A stretch of DNA of 64,000 nt from Gammaproteobacteria bacterium (GCA_018069465.1 JAGPUW010000002.1:62001-126000), one strand, 5' to 3'. Shown: positions 38,846 through 48,907, counted from the stretch's first letter. Notes: generated from the sequence alone by a model not told the origin. Numbers and translations: made by a program.

Positions 38846-40738
38846 ATGAGCACAACAAAAACAGCATCAGGCTGCGTCCTTGCGGATCAGCGGAAATTTT
38901 CAGACTTCCCCGACACCAGCCCGGTCGCCGAAAAGCTGGCCTCGGGAAAACTCGGTTTTGACCCCGATCAATTGCGCGCCAAATATGCCTCCGAACGGGA
39001 TAAGCGCATTCGCCCCGAGGGCCAGGGCCAGTATCAGGACATGAGCGGCGAGCTCGATATTTTTATCAACGACCCCTTCGTCAAACCGGGTTTTGAGCGC
39101 GAAGCGGTAGAGCGCGATGTCGATGTGCTGATCGTCGGCGGTGGCTTTGGCGGCCTGCTCGGCGCTGCCCATTTGCGCGAGGCCGGGGTAAAGGACATCT
39201 GCATTATTGAAAAGGCCGGCGATTTTGGCGGCACCTGGTACTGGAACCGCTACCCCGGTGCCCAGTGTGACGTTGAGTCCTACCTCTATCTACCCCTGCT
39301 GGAAAAGCTCGGCTATATGCCCAAGGAAAAATATTCCTTTGGCCCTGAAATCCTCGACCACAGCCTGGCCATTGCCAAAAAATATGATCTCTACGATGGC
39401 GCCCTGTTGCAGACGGGCGTTACCGATATGAGCTGGGACGAGGGCAGTCAGCGCTGGGTCGTCACCACCGATCGCGGCGATGTTCTCAAGGCGCGCTTTA
39501 TTTCCCTCGCCACCGGCATACTGGCCAAACCTAAGCTGCCACGCATCGCCGGCATTACCGATTTTAAGGGCCATGTTTTCCACACCAGTCGTTGGGATTT
39601 TGACTACACCAAGGGCAGTACTGCGGGTGATTTGACGGGCCTGAAAGATAAGCGGGTGGGCATTATTGGTACCGGCCCCACGGCTCTGCAGTGCATTCCC
39701 CATCTTGGCAAAGACTCGAAAGAACTCTTCGTTTTCCAGCGCACGCCATCGGCCATCGATGTGCGTGGCAACCATGCCACTAACCCACGCTGGGTCGATT
39801 CGCTCAAACCGGGCTGGCAGGCGCGGCGCATGAAAAACTTCAACATTATTACCAACGGTGGCTATCAGGAAGAGGATTTGGTCAACGATGGCTGGACTGA
39901 CCTTTTCCGCGGCCTAGTTGGTTCTGAGGGCAAGAGCGAAGCACAGAAAAGCATGTCGGCAGAAGAGCGGGAGGCCATTAAGGAAATTGCCCACTTCCAG
40001 AAAATGGAAGAGGTGCGTGACCGGGTCGATGCCATCGTGGTCGATAAAGACACCGCCGAAAACCTCAAAGCCTATTATCGCCCCTTCTGTAAGCGCCCCT
40101 GTTTTCACGATGATTATTTGAAGACCTTCAATCGCCCCAACGTCACTCTGGTCGATACCGATGGCAAGGGTGTGGAGGTGATCACCGAGAAAGGCGTGGT
40201 CATTGCCGGCGTTGAATATGAGCTCGATTGTCTGATTGTCGCCACCGGCTTTGAAACTGGCGAAGGCTTTACCTCGGCCTCGGGTTTTGAAATTAATGGC
40301 CGTGACGGCAGCAAGTTGAGTGAGAAGTGGGCCGATGGTCCATCGACTATGCACGGCATGTTTAGCCACGGCTTCCCCAATTGCTTTTTTATGGGCTTGT
40401 TCCAGACGGGCTTGACCGTTAGCTTACCCCACACCCTGAATGAGCAGGCAGAGCATATTGCCTATGTGGTTGGGCAGAGCAAAGAGCGCGGCCTGGATGT
40501 GGTTGAAGTCAGCCAGCAACGCCAGGACGACTGGGGGGCGACCATCAGGAGTAAGGCCCACAATAACGAAGAGTTTTTCAACACCTGTACCCCCGGTTAT
40601 TACAACAACGAGGGCAAGGGTGGCTTTAACGGCCACAACTTCCTCACCAACCAATACGGTGGTGGGCCGATAGAGTTTTTCGAGATTCTTAAAAACTGGC
40701 GTGAGGAGGGGGGCATGCAGGGTTTGGAAACGACCTGA
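38846..40738 (+). CDS. Type I Baeyer-Villiger monooxygenase, tandem paralogue
   Basis: A 630-residue flavin monooxygenase. ATG 38846 is preferred because GGAG stands eight bases before it; ATG 38816 would add ten residues. Motifs parallel its neighbour: extension with LGFDPDQLRAKYASERDKRIRPEGQGQY, GGGFGGLLG near 97, FKGHVFHTSRWD near 240, GTGPTALQ near 275, and GFETGEGFTS near 475. The two proteins are alike throughout, including the extension and the C-terminus (QYGGGPIEFFEIL), so they arose by duplication. Separate substrate ranges are likely but unproven. A terminator follows the stop. Confidence 0.9.
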   Translation: MSTTKTASGCVLADQRKFSDFPDTSPVAEKLASGKLGFDPDQLRAKYASERDKRIRPEGQGQYQDMSGELDIFINDPFVKPGFEREAVERDVDVLIVGGGFGGLLGAAHLREAGVKDICIIEKAGDFGGTWYWNRYPGAQCDVESYLYLPLLEKLGYMPKEKYSFGPEILDHSLAIAKKYDLYDGALLQTGVTDMSWDEGSQRWVVTTDRGDVLKARFISLATGILAKPKLPRIAGITDFKGHVFHTSRWDFDYTKGSTAGDLTGLKDKRVGIIGTGPTALQCIPHLGKDSKELFVFQRTPSAIDVRGNHATNPRWVDSLKPGWQARRMKNFNIITNGGYQEEDLVNDGWTDLFRGLVGSEGKSEAQKSMSAEEREAIKEIAHFQKMEEVRDRVDAIVVDKDTAENLKAYYRPFCKRPCFHDDYLKTFNRPNVTLVDTDGKGVEVITEKGVVIAGVEYELDCLIVATGFETGEGFTSASGFEINGRDGSKLSEKWADGPSTMHGMFSHGFPNCFFMGLFQTGLTVSLPHTLNEQAEHIAYVVGQSKERGLDVVEVSQQRQDDWGATIRSKAHNNEEFFNTCTPGYYNNEGKGGFNGHNFLTNQYGGGPIEFFEILKNWREEGGMQGLETT

Positions 40739-40820
40739 CAGCCCTGGCATAAGCTCGCGGGCACTGAGTATTCTTGAAACTTAGTACTTGCGGGATTTTG
40801 CGCAATACAGTTGTATCAAC

Positions 40821-40858
40821 AAAACGAGGATACTCATGAAGGGTATCCTCGTTTTTTT
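40821..40858. terminator. Bidirectional rho-independent terminator
   Basis: AACGAGGATAC (40823-40833) pairs with GTATCCTCGTT (40843-40853), flanked by A and T runs. It lies between the converging BVMO (+) and DUF3240 (-) genes and separates the catabolic pair from the metal island. Confidence 0.9.
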
Positions 40859-40870
40859 ATAAATACAGAT

Positions 40871-41197
40871 TCAATGCCTGGCCGTATCGCCAGTGACCCG
40901 CCCCACATTGCTCACCGGCAATTGCCAATAGCCAATACCTATGCCGACTTCAGTGGCCAGCTTTGAAATAACGCTAGCCACTTCCGCCTCGGCCATAATC
41001 AGTTCAAATTGCACGCGCTTGCGGCGGCCGCTGACCTGTTCGGCTATCGACAGGTAACTGTGTTCGCCGTGACCTCTTACGGGGTAGGAGGTAAAGCCAG
41101 TGACATGCTCCTGAGCCAGCAGATAGTCAACCAGGTCATCTTCCAGCTCGGGCGATATATTTAACACCAGCATTGTTTTCATGGTTTCTGTTTCCAT
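40871..41197 (-). CDS. DUF3240 family protein of the metal RND operon
   Basis: A 108-residue soluble protein, last gene of the RND operon, 14 bases after the pump gene. GGAGG stands before ATG 41197; ATG 41182 (MKTMLVLNIS) is the other candidate. The fold is a P-II-like ferredoxin type in DUF3240 (LEDDLVDYLLAQEHVTGFTSYPVRGHG). DUF3240 genes usually accompany CusA/CzcA pumps; the molecular role is unknown. The C-terminal segment ends ARH. Confidence 0.82.
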   Translation of the reverse strand: METETMKTMLVLNISPELEDDLVDYLLAQEHVTGFTSYPVRGHGEHSYLSIAEQVSGRRKRVQFELIMAEAEVASVISKLATEVGIGIGYWQLPVSNVGRVTGDTARH

Positions 41198-41211
41198 AAT
41201 CCCTCCGTCCT

Positions 41212-44200
41212 CTAAGCTGCGTCGCTGCTGTGAAATTTTCGATAGATAATTGGCAGTAGAAATAAGGTCAGCAGGGTTGAGCTTATCAAACCGCCGATCA
41301 CAACAATGGCCAGCGGTTTCTGGATTTCGGAACCCGGCCCCGAGGCGATCAATAAGGGCACCAGACCAAAACCACAGGTGGTTGCGGTCATCATTACCGG
41401 TCGCAGGCGGCGCACGGCGCCCTCTTTAACAACGCTGCTGATATCCAGGCCTTTGGCGACGAGGTGGTTAAAGTGCGACATCATCACCACGCCATTCATT
41501 ACCGCAATGCCCAGTAGGGCGATAAAACCAACGGATGCGGGTACCGAAAGAAAACCGCCAGTGACCCATAGGGCAATGACTCCGCCGGTCATGGCAAAGG
41601 GGATATTGGAAAGAATAATCAGGGTTTGCTTGACTGAGCGAAAGGTGAGGAACAGTAGTAGGGCAATCATGCCCAGCGCGACGGGTACGACCAGCGCCAA
41701 ACGTGCAGCGGCGCGCTGCTGATTTTCAAACTGCCCACCCCATGTCAGGGTATAGCCTTCTGGCAGATCAATGTTTTCGGCAATCCTGGCCCGCGCTTCA
41801 TCGACAAAGCCGACCAGATCGCGACCCTCAACGTTGCTGCGCACCACGGTAAAGCGCTGGCTCGATTCACGGGAAATACTCACCGGGCCTTCGACGCGTT
41901 TGATCGTTGCCAATTCGGAGAGGGGAATCACGCCGCCGCCGTGTAAATTAATAATGTCGTTGCGCAGCTGAGTCAGGCCATCGCCCTTGAGTTTGCTGTA
42001 GCGCAGTACCAGTGGTACGCGGGCACCACCCTCGATCACAGTGCCAATGGACAGACCTTCAATCTCGCTGCGCAGTCGAGCCTGAATTTCGTCAGCATTA
42101 ATGCCGAGTTGGCCACTGCGGTAGCGATCGACTTCAATTTGCAAATATTGAGCGCCTTCATTAATCGAGGCATTGGTGTCGACACTGCCATTAATTTGTT
42201 CCACTTGTTCGGCTATTTTTTGGCCGTAATGATTTAACTGATCGAGGTCCTGGCCGAAGAGTTTGATGGCGATATCTCCTCGAGAGCCGGTGAGCATTTC
42301 TGATATACGCATATCAATGGGCTGGGTAAAACCGTAATTAATACCGCGAAACTCATCCATAACCTTGCGCAATTTATGTTCGAGTTCGACTTTGTTTTTT
42401 ACTTGCCATGCGGATTTTGGTTTGAGTTGCAGAAACATATCGGTTTCATTCAAGCCCATTGGATCCATGCCAATTTCATCGGAGCCACTGCGCGAAACAA
42501 CGCGCTCTATTTCCTGCACATCTCTGACCAGCGCTTTTTCAATTTGCAGCACAATGCGGGTGCTGCTTTGCAGATTGATGGAGGGAATCGATTCCACCTG
42601 AATAATAATGTCGCCCTCATTCATCGTCGGCATAAATGTTTTACCAACAAAGGGGAAGATCGCCACGGTGATGAGCAGTAAAAAGGCTGCCGTTGCGATC
42701 AGATATTTTGGTTTTGCCAGTGCCATGTCTAACAATGGGCTGTACAGCGCAATCAGCTTGCGACTCAGCCAGGGCTCTTCGTCACTAGCGGATTTCAGCA
42801 GGTAGCTGGCGATGACGGGAATAACCGTCAGGGATAGCAACAGTGCGCCGATGAGTGCAAAAACAATGGTCAGTGTCACTGGGCCAAATAGCTTGCCCTC
42901 AAGCCCCTCTAGCGTCAGTAGGGGTAAAAACACAATGGCGATAATGGCGACACCAGAAGTGACCGGCACGGCGACGTCTTTCACGGCGCGAAAAATAATA
43001 TGCAGGCGTGGCAAAGCGCGGGGGTTATTTTTCTGCTGTGCCAGTGATGAAACAATATTTTCGACGATAACAATGGACGAATCGACCAGCATGCCGATGG
43101 CTATGACCAGGCCGCCGAGGCTCATTAAATTGGCGCTCATGCCCATTTTATTCATCATTAAAAAAGTGAATAGAGCGGAGAAGGGCAGCACGGCCGCTAC
43201 CGTTAACGCTGCGCGGATATTGCCGAGAAATAAACCGAGTAAAACAACAACCAGTACGACCGCTTCAATTAAGGCGATTGCGACTGTTTTTACCGCGCTT
43301 TCAATCAACACGCTGCGATCATAAAACACGCTGGTGCTGACGCCTGCGGGTAAAGTCGCCTGAATATCCTGCAGTTTCTGGCGCACACCGGCAACCACCT
43401 CGCGGGCGTTGGCACCGCGCAAACCAATGACCAGACCCTGAACCACTTCCGCCTCTCCGTCGGCGGTAACGGAGCCGTAGCGCTCCAATGAGCCGAGCGA
43501 AATATCGGCAACTTGTGACAGCGACAAACTGTCACCGAGGGCGTTGGTGACCTGAGTATTGGCAATGTCATCGAGGCTGCTAATGGCTCCGGCGACTCTT
43601 ACCAGCAAGGCTTCTTCCCCCTGGTCAAGACGACCCGCGCCATCATTTTTATTATTACTTTGCAGAACCCTGACAATGTCTTCATTGCGAACCTGCAGCA
43701 GTGCCATGGCTTCGCGGCGGGGCGCTATTTGGTAGGTTTTAACAAAGCCGCCCAGCGCGTTGACATCGGCAACACCGGGCACGGTGCGCAGGGCGGGGCG
43801 AATGGTCCAGTCCAGCAGAAAGCGTTTTTCCTGCAGCGATAGCTGATCGCTTTCGACCGTAAACATAAACATATCACCCAGGGGGGTGCTCATCGGTGCC
43901 AGGCCGCCGCTGATACTGCCGGGTAAATCAGCCCAGATATTATTCAGCCGCTCCGCGACCTGTTGCCGCGCCCAATAAATATCGGTGCCCTCGGCAAAGT
44001 CGAGAGTGATAGAACTGAGTGCGTATTTGGAGATGGAGCGCAGCACGGTTTGCTTGGGAATACCCAGCAATTCAACTTCGATGGGCTGGGTGATTAAAGA
44101 CTCCACCTCTTCCGGGGTCATGCCCGGCGCTTTGATAATAATTTTCGCCTGGGTGGGCGAAATATCCGGGAAGGCATCAATCGGCAAGGTCAGTAGGGCC

Positions 44201-44286
44201 TGGGTGCCGAAACCGATAAGCAGTAGGGCCAGCAGCGAGGTCATAAGCCGCTGGGTAAGCGATAGCTGAATCAGCTGACTAAGCAT
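41212..44286 (-). CDS. Heavy-metal efflux RND pump, CzcA/CusA family
   Basis: A 1024-residue inner-membrane pump with the 12-helix RND layout and two large periplasmic loops. The TM4 motif is AIGMLVDSSIVIVEN (Asp and Glu of the proton relay kept). At the three positions that hold copper-binding methionines in CusA (573, 623 and 672) it has Gln, Glu and Glu by my alignment. The region DPMGLNETDMFLQLKP resembles CzcA/HME pumps for divalent metals. Metal specificity is thus uncertain. It follows the adaptor gene by a one-base overlap. Confidence 0.88.
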   Translation of the reverse strand: MLSQLIQLSLTQRLMTSLLALLLIGFGTQALLTLPIDAFPDISPTQAKIIIKAPGMTPEEVESLITQPIEVELLGIPKQTVLRSISKYALSSITLDFAEGTDIYWARQQVAERLNNIWADLPGSISGGLAPMSTPLGDMFMFTVESDQLSLQEKRFLLDWTIRPALRTVPGVADVNALGGFVKTYQIAPRREAMALLQVRNEDIVRVLQSNNKNDGAGRLDQGEEALLVRVAGAISSLDDIANTQVTNALGDSLSLSQVADISLGSLERYGSVTADGEAEVVQGLVIGLRGANAREVVAGVRQKLQDIQATLPAGVSTSVFYDRSVLIESAVKTVAIALIEAVVLVVVLLGLFLGNIRAALTVAAVLPFSALFTFLMMNKMGMSANLMSLGGLVIAIGMLVDSSIVIVENIVSSLAQQKNNPRALPRLHIIFRAVKDVAVPVTSGVAIIAIVFLPLLTLEGLEGKLFGPVTLTIVFALIGALLLSLTVIPVIASYLLKSASDEEPWLSRKLIALYSPLLDMALAKPKYLIATAAFLLLITVAIFPFVGKTFMPTMNEGDIIIQVESIPSINLQSSTRIVLQIEKALVRDVQEIERVVSRSGSDEIGMDPMGLNETDMFLQLKPKSAWQVKNKVELEHKLRKVMDEFRGINYGFTQPIDMRISEMLTGSRGDIAIKLFGQDLDQLNHYGQKIAEQVEQINGSVDTNASINEGAQYLQIEVDRYRSGQLGINADEIQARLRSEIEGLSIGTVIEGGARVPLVLRYSKLKGDGLTQLRNDIINLHGGGVIPLSELATIKRVEGPVSISRESSQRFTVVRSNVEGRDLVGFVDEARARIAENIDLPEGYTLTWGGQFENQQRAAARLALVVPVALGMIALLLFLTFRSVKQTLIILSNIPFAMTGGVIALWVTGGFLSVPASVGFIALLGIAVMNGVVMMSHFNHLVAKGLDISSVVKEGAVRRLRPVMMTATTCGFGLVPLLIASGPGSEIQKPLAIVVIGGLISSTLLTLFLLPIIYRKFHSSDAA

Positions 44287-45416
44287 TACTCGTCCTCACC
44301 TAAGCCTAATTGCACACCTTTGAGTAGCGCCGCACCCTGCACCGCCAGCTTTTCGCCAGCACGGATACCTTCGCGGGCCAAATAATTTTCACCGGCAGCC
44401 TGCAGTTGCAGATTGCGCGCTTCAACACCCTCGCTAGTGAGCACATATATCGTGCTGTCGTCGCCTGAATGTACGATAGCCGAGGTGGGAATTAATATGC
44501 CGGCGTCTGCGGTGGGCAGGACGAGGAAAATAATTTGCCCGACCATCAGTTCTACTGGCTGACTAAATGCAGCCCTTATTTCAAGAGTTTGGGTGTTGGG
44601 ATTCACTTCCATATTTTTTTGTTTCAAAACTAGGCTTTGGGATAAGCCAAGGGCACTCAGCTCCTGACCAATTTGCAGCGTTGCTGCAATACTAAGGGGG
44701 ATTTGGGCCTCTACCCAGGGCAGCTCTGCTTTGTTCAGTGAGGCCACAGGGCTGTTCGCATCGACATAATCGCCAACATTGAAAGCCTGTTGACTGAGCT
44801 TGCCGTCAGCGGGCGCGCTGATTGTATAAACCCCTAAAGTAATTTTCCCATTGCTTAATTGCTGGCGTAAGTCCTTGCTGAAGCCCGCCTGGCGCAATTT
44901 TTCATCCATGGCTTGCAGGTGAAATTTTGCTTGCTGATAGGTGTTTTTGGTTTGTTGAAGCCGCTGCCCAGCAATAATGCCATCACTAAAAAGCTGCCGG
45001 TCTTTTTGCTCTTCAAACGCGGCTTGCTGGAAAGTTGTTTTGGCACTAATCCACTGGTTTTGAATATCCAGAAATGGCTGGCTTTTTATACTCGCCAGCA
45101 CTGTGCCTGCCTTCACGCTGCTACCTGTTGCTGTGTGCCAGCGCTCCAGAGTGCCGCTGTAAAGTGCCGTCACCAGAGATGAGGACTCGGGTGAATGGGT
45201 GACAGTGGCGGCCACTTTTGTGCCCGAGTGCCTGTCAATAAGGGTGGCAGGGGCAAAGCGAATGCCCAGGCGCTCGATATCGGCAGCGCTAATCGCAAGG
45301 GTCTCTGCCATTGCCAGCACAGGCGCTAGGGATGCGGTGAATAGCGCTACACATAGTGCAACACGTAGCGCATTAAAGAGTGCAACTACGGGCAAGGTGC
45401 TGTTCATTTTTTTCAT
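44286..45416 (-). CDS. RND periplasmic adaptor (CzcB/CusB-like)
   Basis: A 376-residue adaptor with a signal peptide (cut near VLAMAE). It has a lipoyl-like and hairpin region (LYSGTLERWHTATGSSVKAGTVLASIKSQPFLDIQNQW near 85) and a coiled stretch of ~90 residues (WISAKTTFQQAAFEEQKDRQLF). The beta-barrel follows (FNVGDYVDANSPVASLNKAELPWVEAQIP). Unlike the adaptor at 53431 it has a full hairpin. It links pump to outer-membrane channel. Its ATG overlaps the upstream stop by four bases. Confidence 0.87.
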   Translation of the reverse strand: MKKMNSTLPVVALFNALRVALCVALFTASLAPVLAMAETLAISAADIERLGIRFAPATLIDRHSGTKVAATVTHSPESSSLVTALYSGTLERWHTATGSSVKAGTVLASIKSQPFLDIQNQWISAKTTFQQAAFEEQKDRQLFSDGIIAGQRLQQTKNTYQQAKFHLQAMDEKLRQAGFSKDLRQQLSNGKITLGVYTISAPADGKLSQQAFNVGDYVDANSPVASLNKAELPWVEAQIPLSIAATLQIGQELSALGLSQSLVLKQKNMEVNPNTQTLEIRAAFSQPVELMVGQIIFLVLPTADAGILIPTSAIVHSGDDSTIYVLTSEGVEARNLQLQAAGENYLAREGIRAGEKLAVQGAALLKGVQLGLGEDE

Positions 45417-46669
45417 GGTAGAACCCCAACGGTTTGATTAAATTCAGCCATCAATCTTTGTTGCCTAAGTTGCGATAACTCATATTCAGTGCTTGCTGTG
45501 CGAAATTGCTGCAGTGCCAGTACTACCTGCATCATCGTCGTTTCACCGGCTTTAAACGCTTTATTCGCCATTTGCCAGCGCTGCTCGTTCAGCTGGGCTT
45601 GCTCACGACTGAGCTTGATCGCTGTTTTGGTCAGTGTCAGTTCGTGCTCAACTTCGTGCAGTTGCTGGTTTAACTGCCGATAAGCTGATTGGTAGGCTAT
45701 GTCTGAGTCCACTTTACTGACTCTGGCATCACTCACTTGTGCCGTGACGGTGGCTGCCCCGCCAAAGGGGATGCTAAAGCCAATGGCTAAGCTGTCGTTA
45801 TAATCTTCAAAGCGATCACCGCGCTGGCGGCGCATGCCGATATTCATGGTGGGGTTGCCTTTGGCATCTTGTTTAGCTTTTGAAATATTGATGGCGGCAA
45901 CATCAACCGATGTCTGTAAAAACCTTAGCAGGGGGTGGCTGGCGTTAATGGCGTCAAGCTGACTTTGGCTTTCGATAACGGTTTGCGCTGGCCGCTGCTT
46001 TAAGCCCGTCAGGTTGCCGTATTGGCGTTCCTCGTCGACCAGCATAGCCTCTGCGCGCAGCAGTAGTTTGTCGTGCTCGATGAGGAGTGATTGCGCCTGC
46101 AATACACTGTCACGCGGTGTGGCACCTGCTTTAAACAGATCGTCAGTCATGGCTTTTAATTGCTGTGCATCTTGCTGGGCTCGCTGGGCCTGCGCTAATA
46201 ACACTTCTCTCTGCTGAATATTCGCCAGTGAGGTTCTCAATCGCCCCGCTACCAGTAGTTGCAGATATCCCTGCCAGGCGCTAGTTTGCTGCTGGTAGGA
46301 TGCCCCCAGCTTTTGGCTCTCACGCCGGGCACCCCGTTGCCACAACTCAAATTCAAGCCCGGCATCAAGTTCTCGGGCGCCAATATCGTCCAGGGTGCGG
46401 TCATCAAGGTAATTAATGGCAAGCCTGTTTCTGCCGGGTAACCAGCTTTTGCCGAGGTTTATATAGTTGTCGGCCTGCTGTTGGCGAGCTTGTGTAGCGG
46501 CTGCTTCCGGGGCGTGTTGCAGGGCTGCAGTAAAAACCTTGGCAACGGTTAGTGCCTCATCCCTCTGCAAAAATTCATGCTCGTGGGCATTGGGAGCACT
46601 CCATGCAAGAGCGGGGAAAATGAGCAGGCCAATACAAAGCGATTTTAGCGGCGTAGTTAAGGGTTCCAC
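45413..46669 (-). CDS. TolC-type outer-membrane factor of the RND operon (CzcC/CusC-like)
   Basis: A 418-residue outer-membrane efflux protein, first gene of the operon. Start is GTG 46669 with AAAGGA upstream. Signal peptide near ALAWSA, then two helical repeats typical of the family (coiled stretches at 60-200 and 230-400, rich in Gln, Ala, Leu). It forms the outer exit duct. The 206-base gap to the divergent response regulator carries the shared control region. Confidence 0.87.
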   Translation of the reverse strand: MEPLTTPLKSLCIGLLIFPALAWSAPNAHEHEFLQRDEALTVAKVFTAALQHAPEAAATQARQQQADNYINLGKSWLPGRNRLAINYLDDRTLDDIGARELDAGLEFELWQRGARRESQKLGASYQQQTSAWQGYLQLLVAGRLRTSLANIQQREVLLAQAQRAQQDAQQLKAMTDDLFKAGATPRDSVLQAQSLLIEHDKLLLRAEAMLVDEERQYGNLTGLKQRPAQTVIESQSQLDAINASHPLLRFLQTSVDVAAINISKAKQDAKGNPTMNIGMRRQRGDRFEDYNDSLAIGFSIPFGGAATVTAQVSDARVSKVDSDIAYQSAYRQLNQQLHEVEHELTLTKTAIKLSREQAQLNEQRWQMANKAFKAGETTMMQVVLALQQFRTASTEYELSQLRQQRLMAEFNQTVGVLP

Positions 46670-46720
46670 TGTTAGGTGATCCTTTGCGGTAATTTAGGAG
46701 GTGATAATATAAGCGCAGAT

Positions 46721-46736
46721 GTCAAAATTTTGTCGA
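46721..46736. promoter_or_regulatory. Candidate response-regulator operator in the divergent control region
   Basis: TGTCAAAATTTTGTCG has a CAAAATTTTG palindrome core and resembles the TGACAA-TTGTCA half-sites bound by CusR/CopR-type regulators. A related phrase, TTGACATTTTGTTG, lies at 46805-46818. The first lies next to a TATATT that could be a -10 box for the pump operon. Position and symmetry only; no binding data. Confidence 0.35.
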
Positions 46737-46875
46737 GGCGGTTAATGTTTACTTGAAAACCCGGGAAGCGGGAAGCCACTTGATTCTTTCAAGCGCATTT
46801 GGCGTTGACATTTTGTTGGCTTTATTTACGCCATAATGGACGTGGTATAGCGCTTTATTGAAGAGAGGGTGTGCG

Positions 46876-47550
46876 GTGAAAATTTTGATCGTGGAAGACA
46901 ATAAAGATATTGCTGAAAACATTGCCGACTACTTTGAGCCTCTGGGGCACACGCTGGATTTTGCGGCTGATGGCATTGTCGGTTTGCATCTGGCAGAGGC
47001 CGAACCCTTTGATGTGATGGTGCTGGATGTGATGATGCCCCGCATGGATGGCATGAGCCTGTGTCGCAAGTTGCGTGAAGAATTAAACATCACCACTCCG
47101 GTGTTAATGCTCACGGCGAAAGATCAACTGGACGACAAGCTTCAAGGTTTTGAAGCGGGCGCTGACGACTATCTTGTAAAACCCTTTTCACTGAAAGAAC
47201 TTGAAGCCAGATTATACGCCCTGGTAAAGCGCAGTCAGAATGTGGCGGCTAGTCCGGTATTGAGAGTGGCCGATTTGCAATACGATACCGATACATTGCG
47301 GGCGAGCCGGGGGGGTAAGCCTCTGGATTTAAATCCTATTCAGCGAAAATTATTGGCAGCACTGATGAAAGATTCGCAAAAAGTGGTGTCCAGAGAAAAG
47401 CTGGAATATCAGGTGTGGGGAGACGCGCCGCCGGACAAAGACATATTGCGCACTCACATTTATAGCTTGAGAAATTTGATCGACAAGCCCTTTGAAACAA
47501 AACTGTTACACACCGTTCACGGTATTGGTTACCGTCTATCCAGCGAGTAA
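46876..47550 (+). CDS. OmpR-family response regulator of the metal island
   Basis: A 224-residue regulator. GTG 46876 is preferred; a TTG at 46858 is also in frame. The receiver domain has the phospho-acceptor Asp in VMVLDVMMPRMDG near 51 and Lys in YLVKPFSLKELE near 101. The C-terminal half is a winged helix (LRTHIYSLRNLIDKPF, VHGIGYRLS). It is followed seven bases later by a histidine kinase and faces the RND operon, so it probably controls that operon. Confidence 0.9.
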   Translation: MKILIVEDNKDIAENIADYFEPLGHTLDFAADGIVGLHLAEAEPFDVMVLDVMMPRMDGMSLCRKLREELNITTPVLMLTAKDQLDDKLQGFEAGADDYLVKPFSLKELEARLYALVKRSQNVAASPVLRVADLQYDTDTLRASRGGKPLDLNPIQRKLLAALMKDSQKVVSREKLEYQVWGDAPPDKDILRTHIYSLRNLIDKPFETKLLHTVHGIGYRLSSE

Positions 47551-47557
47551 TCCTGAC

Positions 47558-48817
47558 ATGTCTATGTACAAGGCCAGCTTAAAGTCGCGCATTATTTTCA
47601 TTATTGTGATTATCGTCACCGTGACCAGCACGCTATTTTCTGCGGGTTTGTTATTGATTAAACAGCGTCTTGAAGAGGCGACGTTTGGCAGTATGGTGCA
47701 CGATCAACTTGAAGTGCTCGCCACACAAAAAAACCCGGAGGCCACTCTCGCCAGTCCGCTGTTTAAAGATTGGCAGATTTATAGAGGTGAGCACGTTGCG
47801 ACCTTGCCAAAGCACGTTCGCAACCTGGGCCCAGGATCTCACCACAGTATTCCCATGGCCGGGCGCTTTTATCATATTGAGATTGATCAGTGGCAGGATC
47901 AGCTGGTGTATTTAATTTATGACGTCACAGACTGGGAAGATCAGGAACACGCCTTGTTACAGATTTTGGCTTACGGTGTGCTTGTGGTTTTGGTGGCCGC
48001 TATTTTTATTGGCATAAAGGCCTCCGAGGCGATTTTGTCACCAGTGCGCGCACTGACGTCAAGGCTGTCGGGGATTCAGCCGGGGCAGCGCAATATTCGC
48101 ATCGCCAGCGAATTTCAAAGCAGTGAAATTGGTGAAATCGCCAATGCTTTCGATGTTTATCTACAGCGACTCGATCAATTTGTTGATCGCGAGCGCTCGT
48201 TTACCGATGCCGCTAGCCATGAGTTGAGAACACCCCTTGCGGTAATGATGGGCGCCATCGATGTGCTCGATGTTAATCCCCAGTCGCCCGCGTCAAAGAG
48301 AGCTCTCGACCGTATTCGCCGCGCCTGCTCTGAAATGCTGGCGTTTATTGAAGCGACTTTATTTTTATCCCGCGAGGAGGCGAATAATATTAGTCAAAAT
48401 ATGTCCGCCGACCTAAAACAAATTATCACTGATTTAGTGGATGACAATCGCACCAAAATAGAGGGCGCCGGTATACAGCTGGAGACGGCGTGCGCTACCA
48501 CTCTGGTCGTTAATCAGGCAAAAAGTATTGTGCAAATCACCATCGGCAATATTTTGCGCAATGCTATTGAGCACAGTCCGGGGGGATGTATAAGCATTAG
48601 CCTGCAAGGCAATATGCTGCAGATTACCGATAACGGCGAGGGCATACCGAAAGACCAGCTGCCCTATATTTTTGATCGCAGCTATACCACCAAGAGCGGT
48701 GGAACGGGTTTGGGTTTGAATTTGGTGAAGCGCATCTGTGACCGCTGTGGCTGGACTGTGAGTATTGATAGCGATGTTGGGCAAGGTACGACAGTGACTC
48801 TGGAATTCCCAGGCTAA
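47558..48817 (+). CDS. Sensor histidine kinase of the metal island
   Basis: A 419-residue membrane kinase, ATG 47558 (ATG 47564 is also possible). Segments: TM1 about 10-32, a periplasmic loop of ~100 residues, TM2 about 133-155 (ILAYGVLVVLVAAIF), HAMP-like linker, H-box FTDAASHELRTPLAVMM near 217, N-box NILRNAIEHSPGG near 331, and ATP motifs ITDNGEGIP and GGTGLGLNLVK. The loop has no obvious metal motif such as CxxxC or a His cluster. Divergent from the RND operon. Presumed to sense periplasmic metal. Confidence 0.9.
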   Translation: MSMYKASLKSRIIFIIVIIVTVTSTLFSAGLLLIKQRLEEATFGSMVHDQLEVLATQKNPEATLASPLFKDWQIYRGEHVATLPKHVRNLGPGSHHSIPMAGRFYHIEIDQWQDQLVYLIYDVTDWEDQEHALLQILAYGVLVVLVAAIFIGIKASEAILSPVRALTSRLSGIQPGQRNIRIASEFQSSEIGEIANAFDVYLQRLDQFVDRERSFTDAASHELRTPLAVMMGAIDVLDVNPQSPASKRALDRIRRACSEMLAFIEATLFLSREEANNISQNMSADLKQIITDLVDDNRTKIEGAGIQLETACATTLVVNQAKSIVQITIGNILRNAIEHSPGGCISISLQGNMLQITDNGEGIPKDQLPYIFDRSYTTKSGGTGLGLNLVKRICDRCGWTVSIDSDVGQGTTVTLEFPG

Positions 48818-48867
48818 GCGCACTGCTACCGAGGGAGATATCAGCGGCTCCCAGGTTTCTTCTACTC

Positions 48868-48907
48868 AAAAAAAACGGGGATAGCTCACAGCTTATCCCC
48901 GTTTTTT
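48868..48907. terminator. Bidirectional rho-independent terminator
   Basis: AAACGGGGATA (48873-48883) pairs with TATCCCCGTTT (48894-48904), flanked by A and T runs. It lies between the converging histidine kinase (+) and copper-storage (-) genes. Confidence 0.9.
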
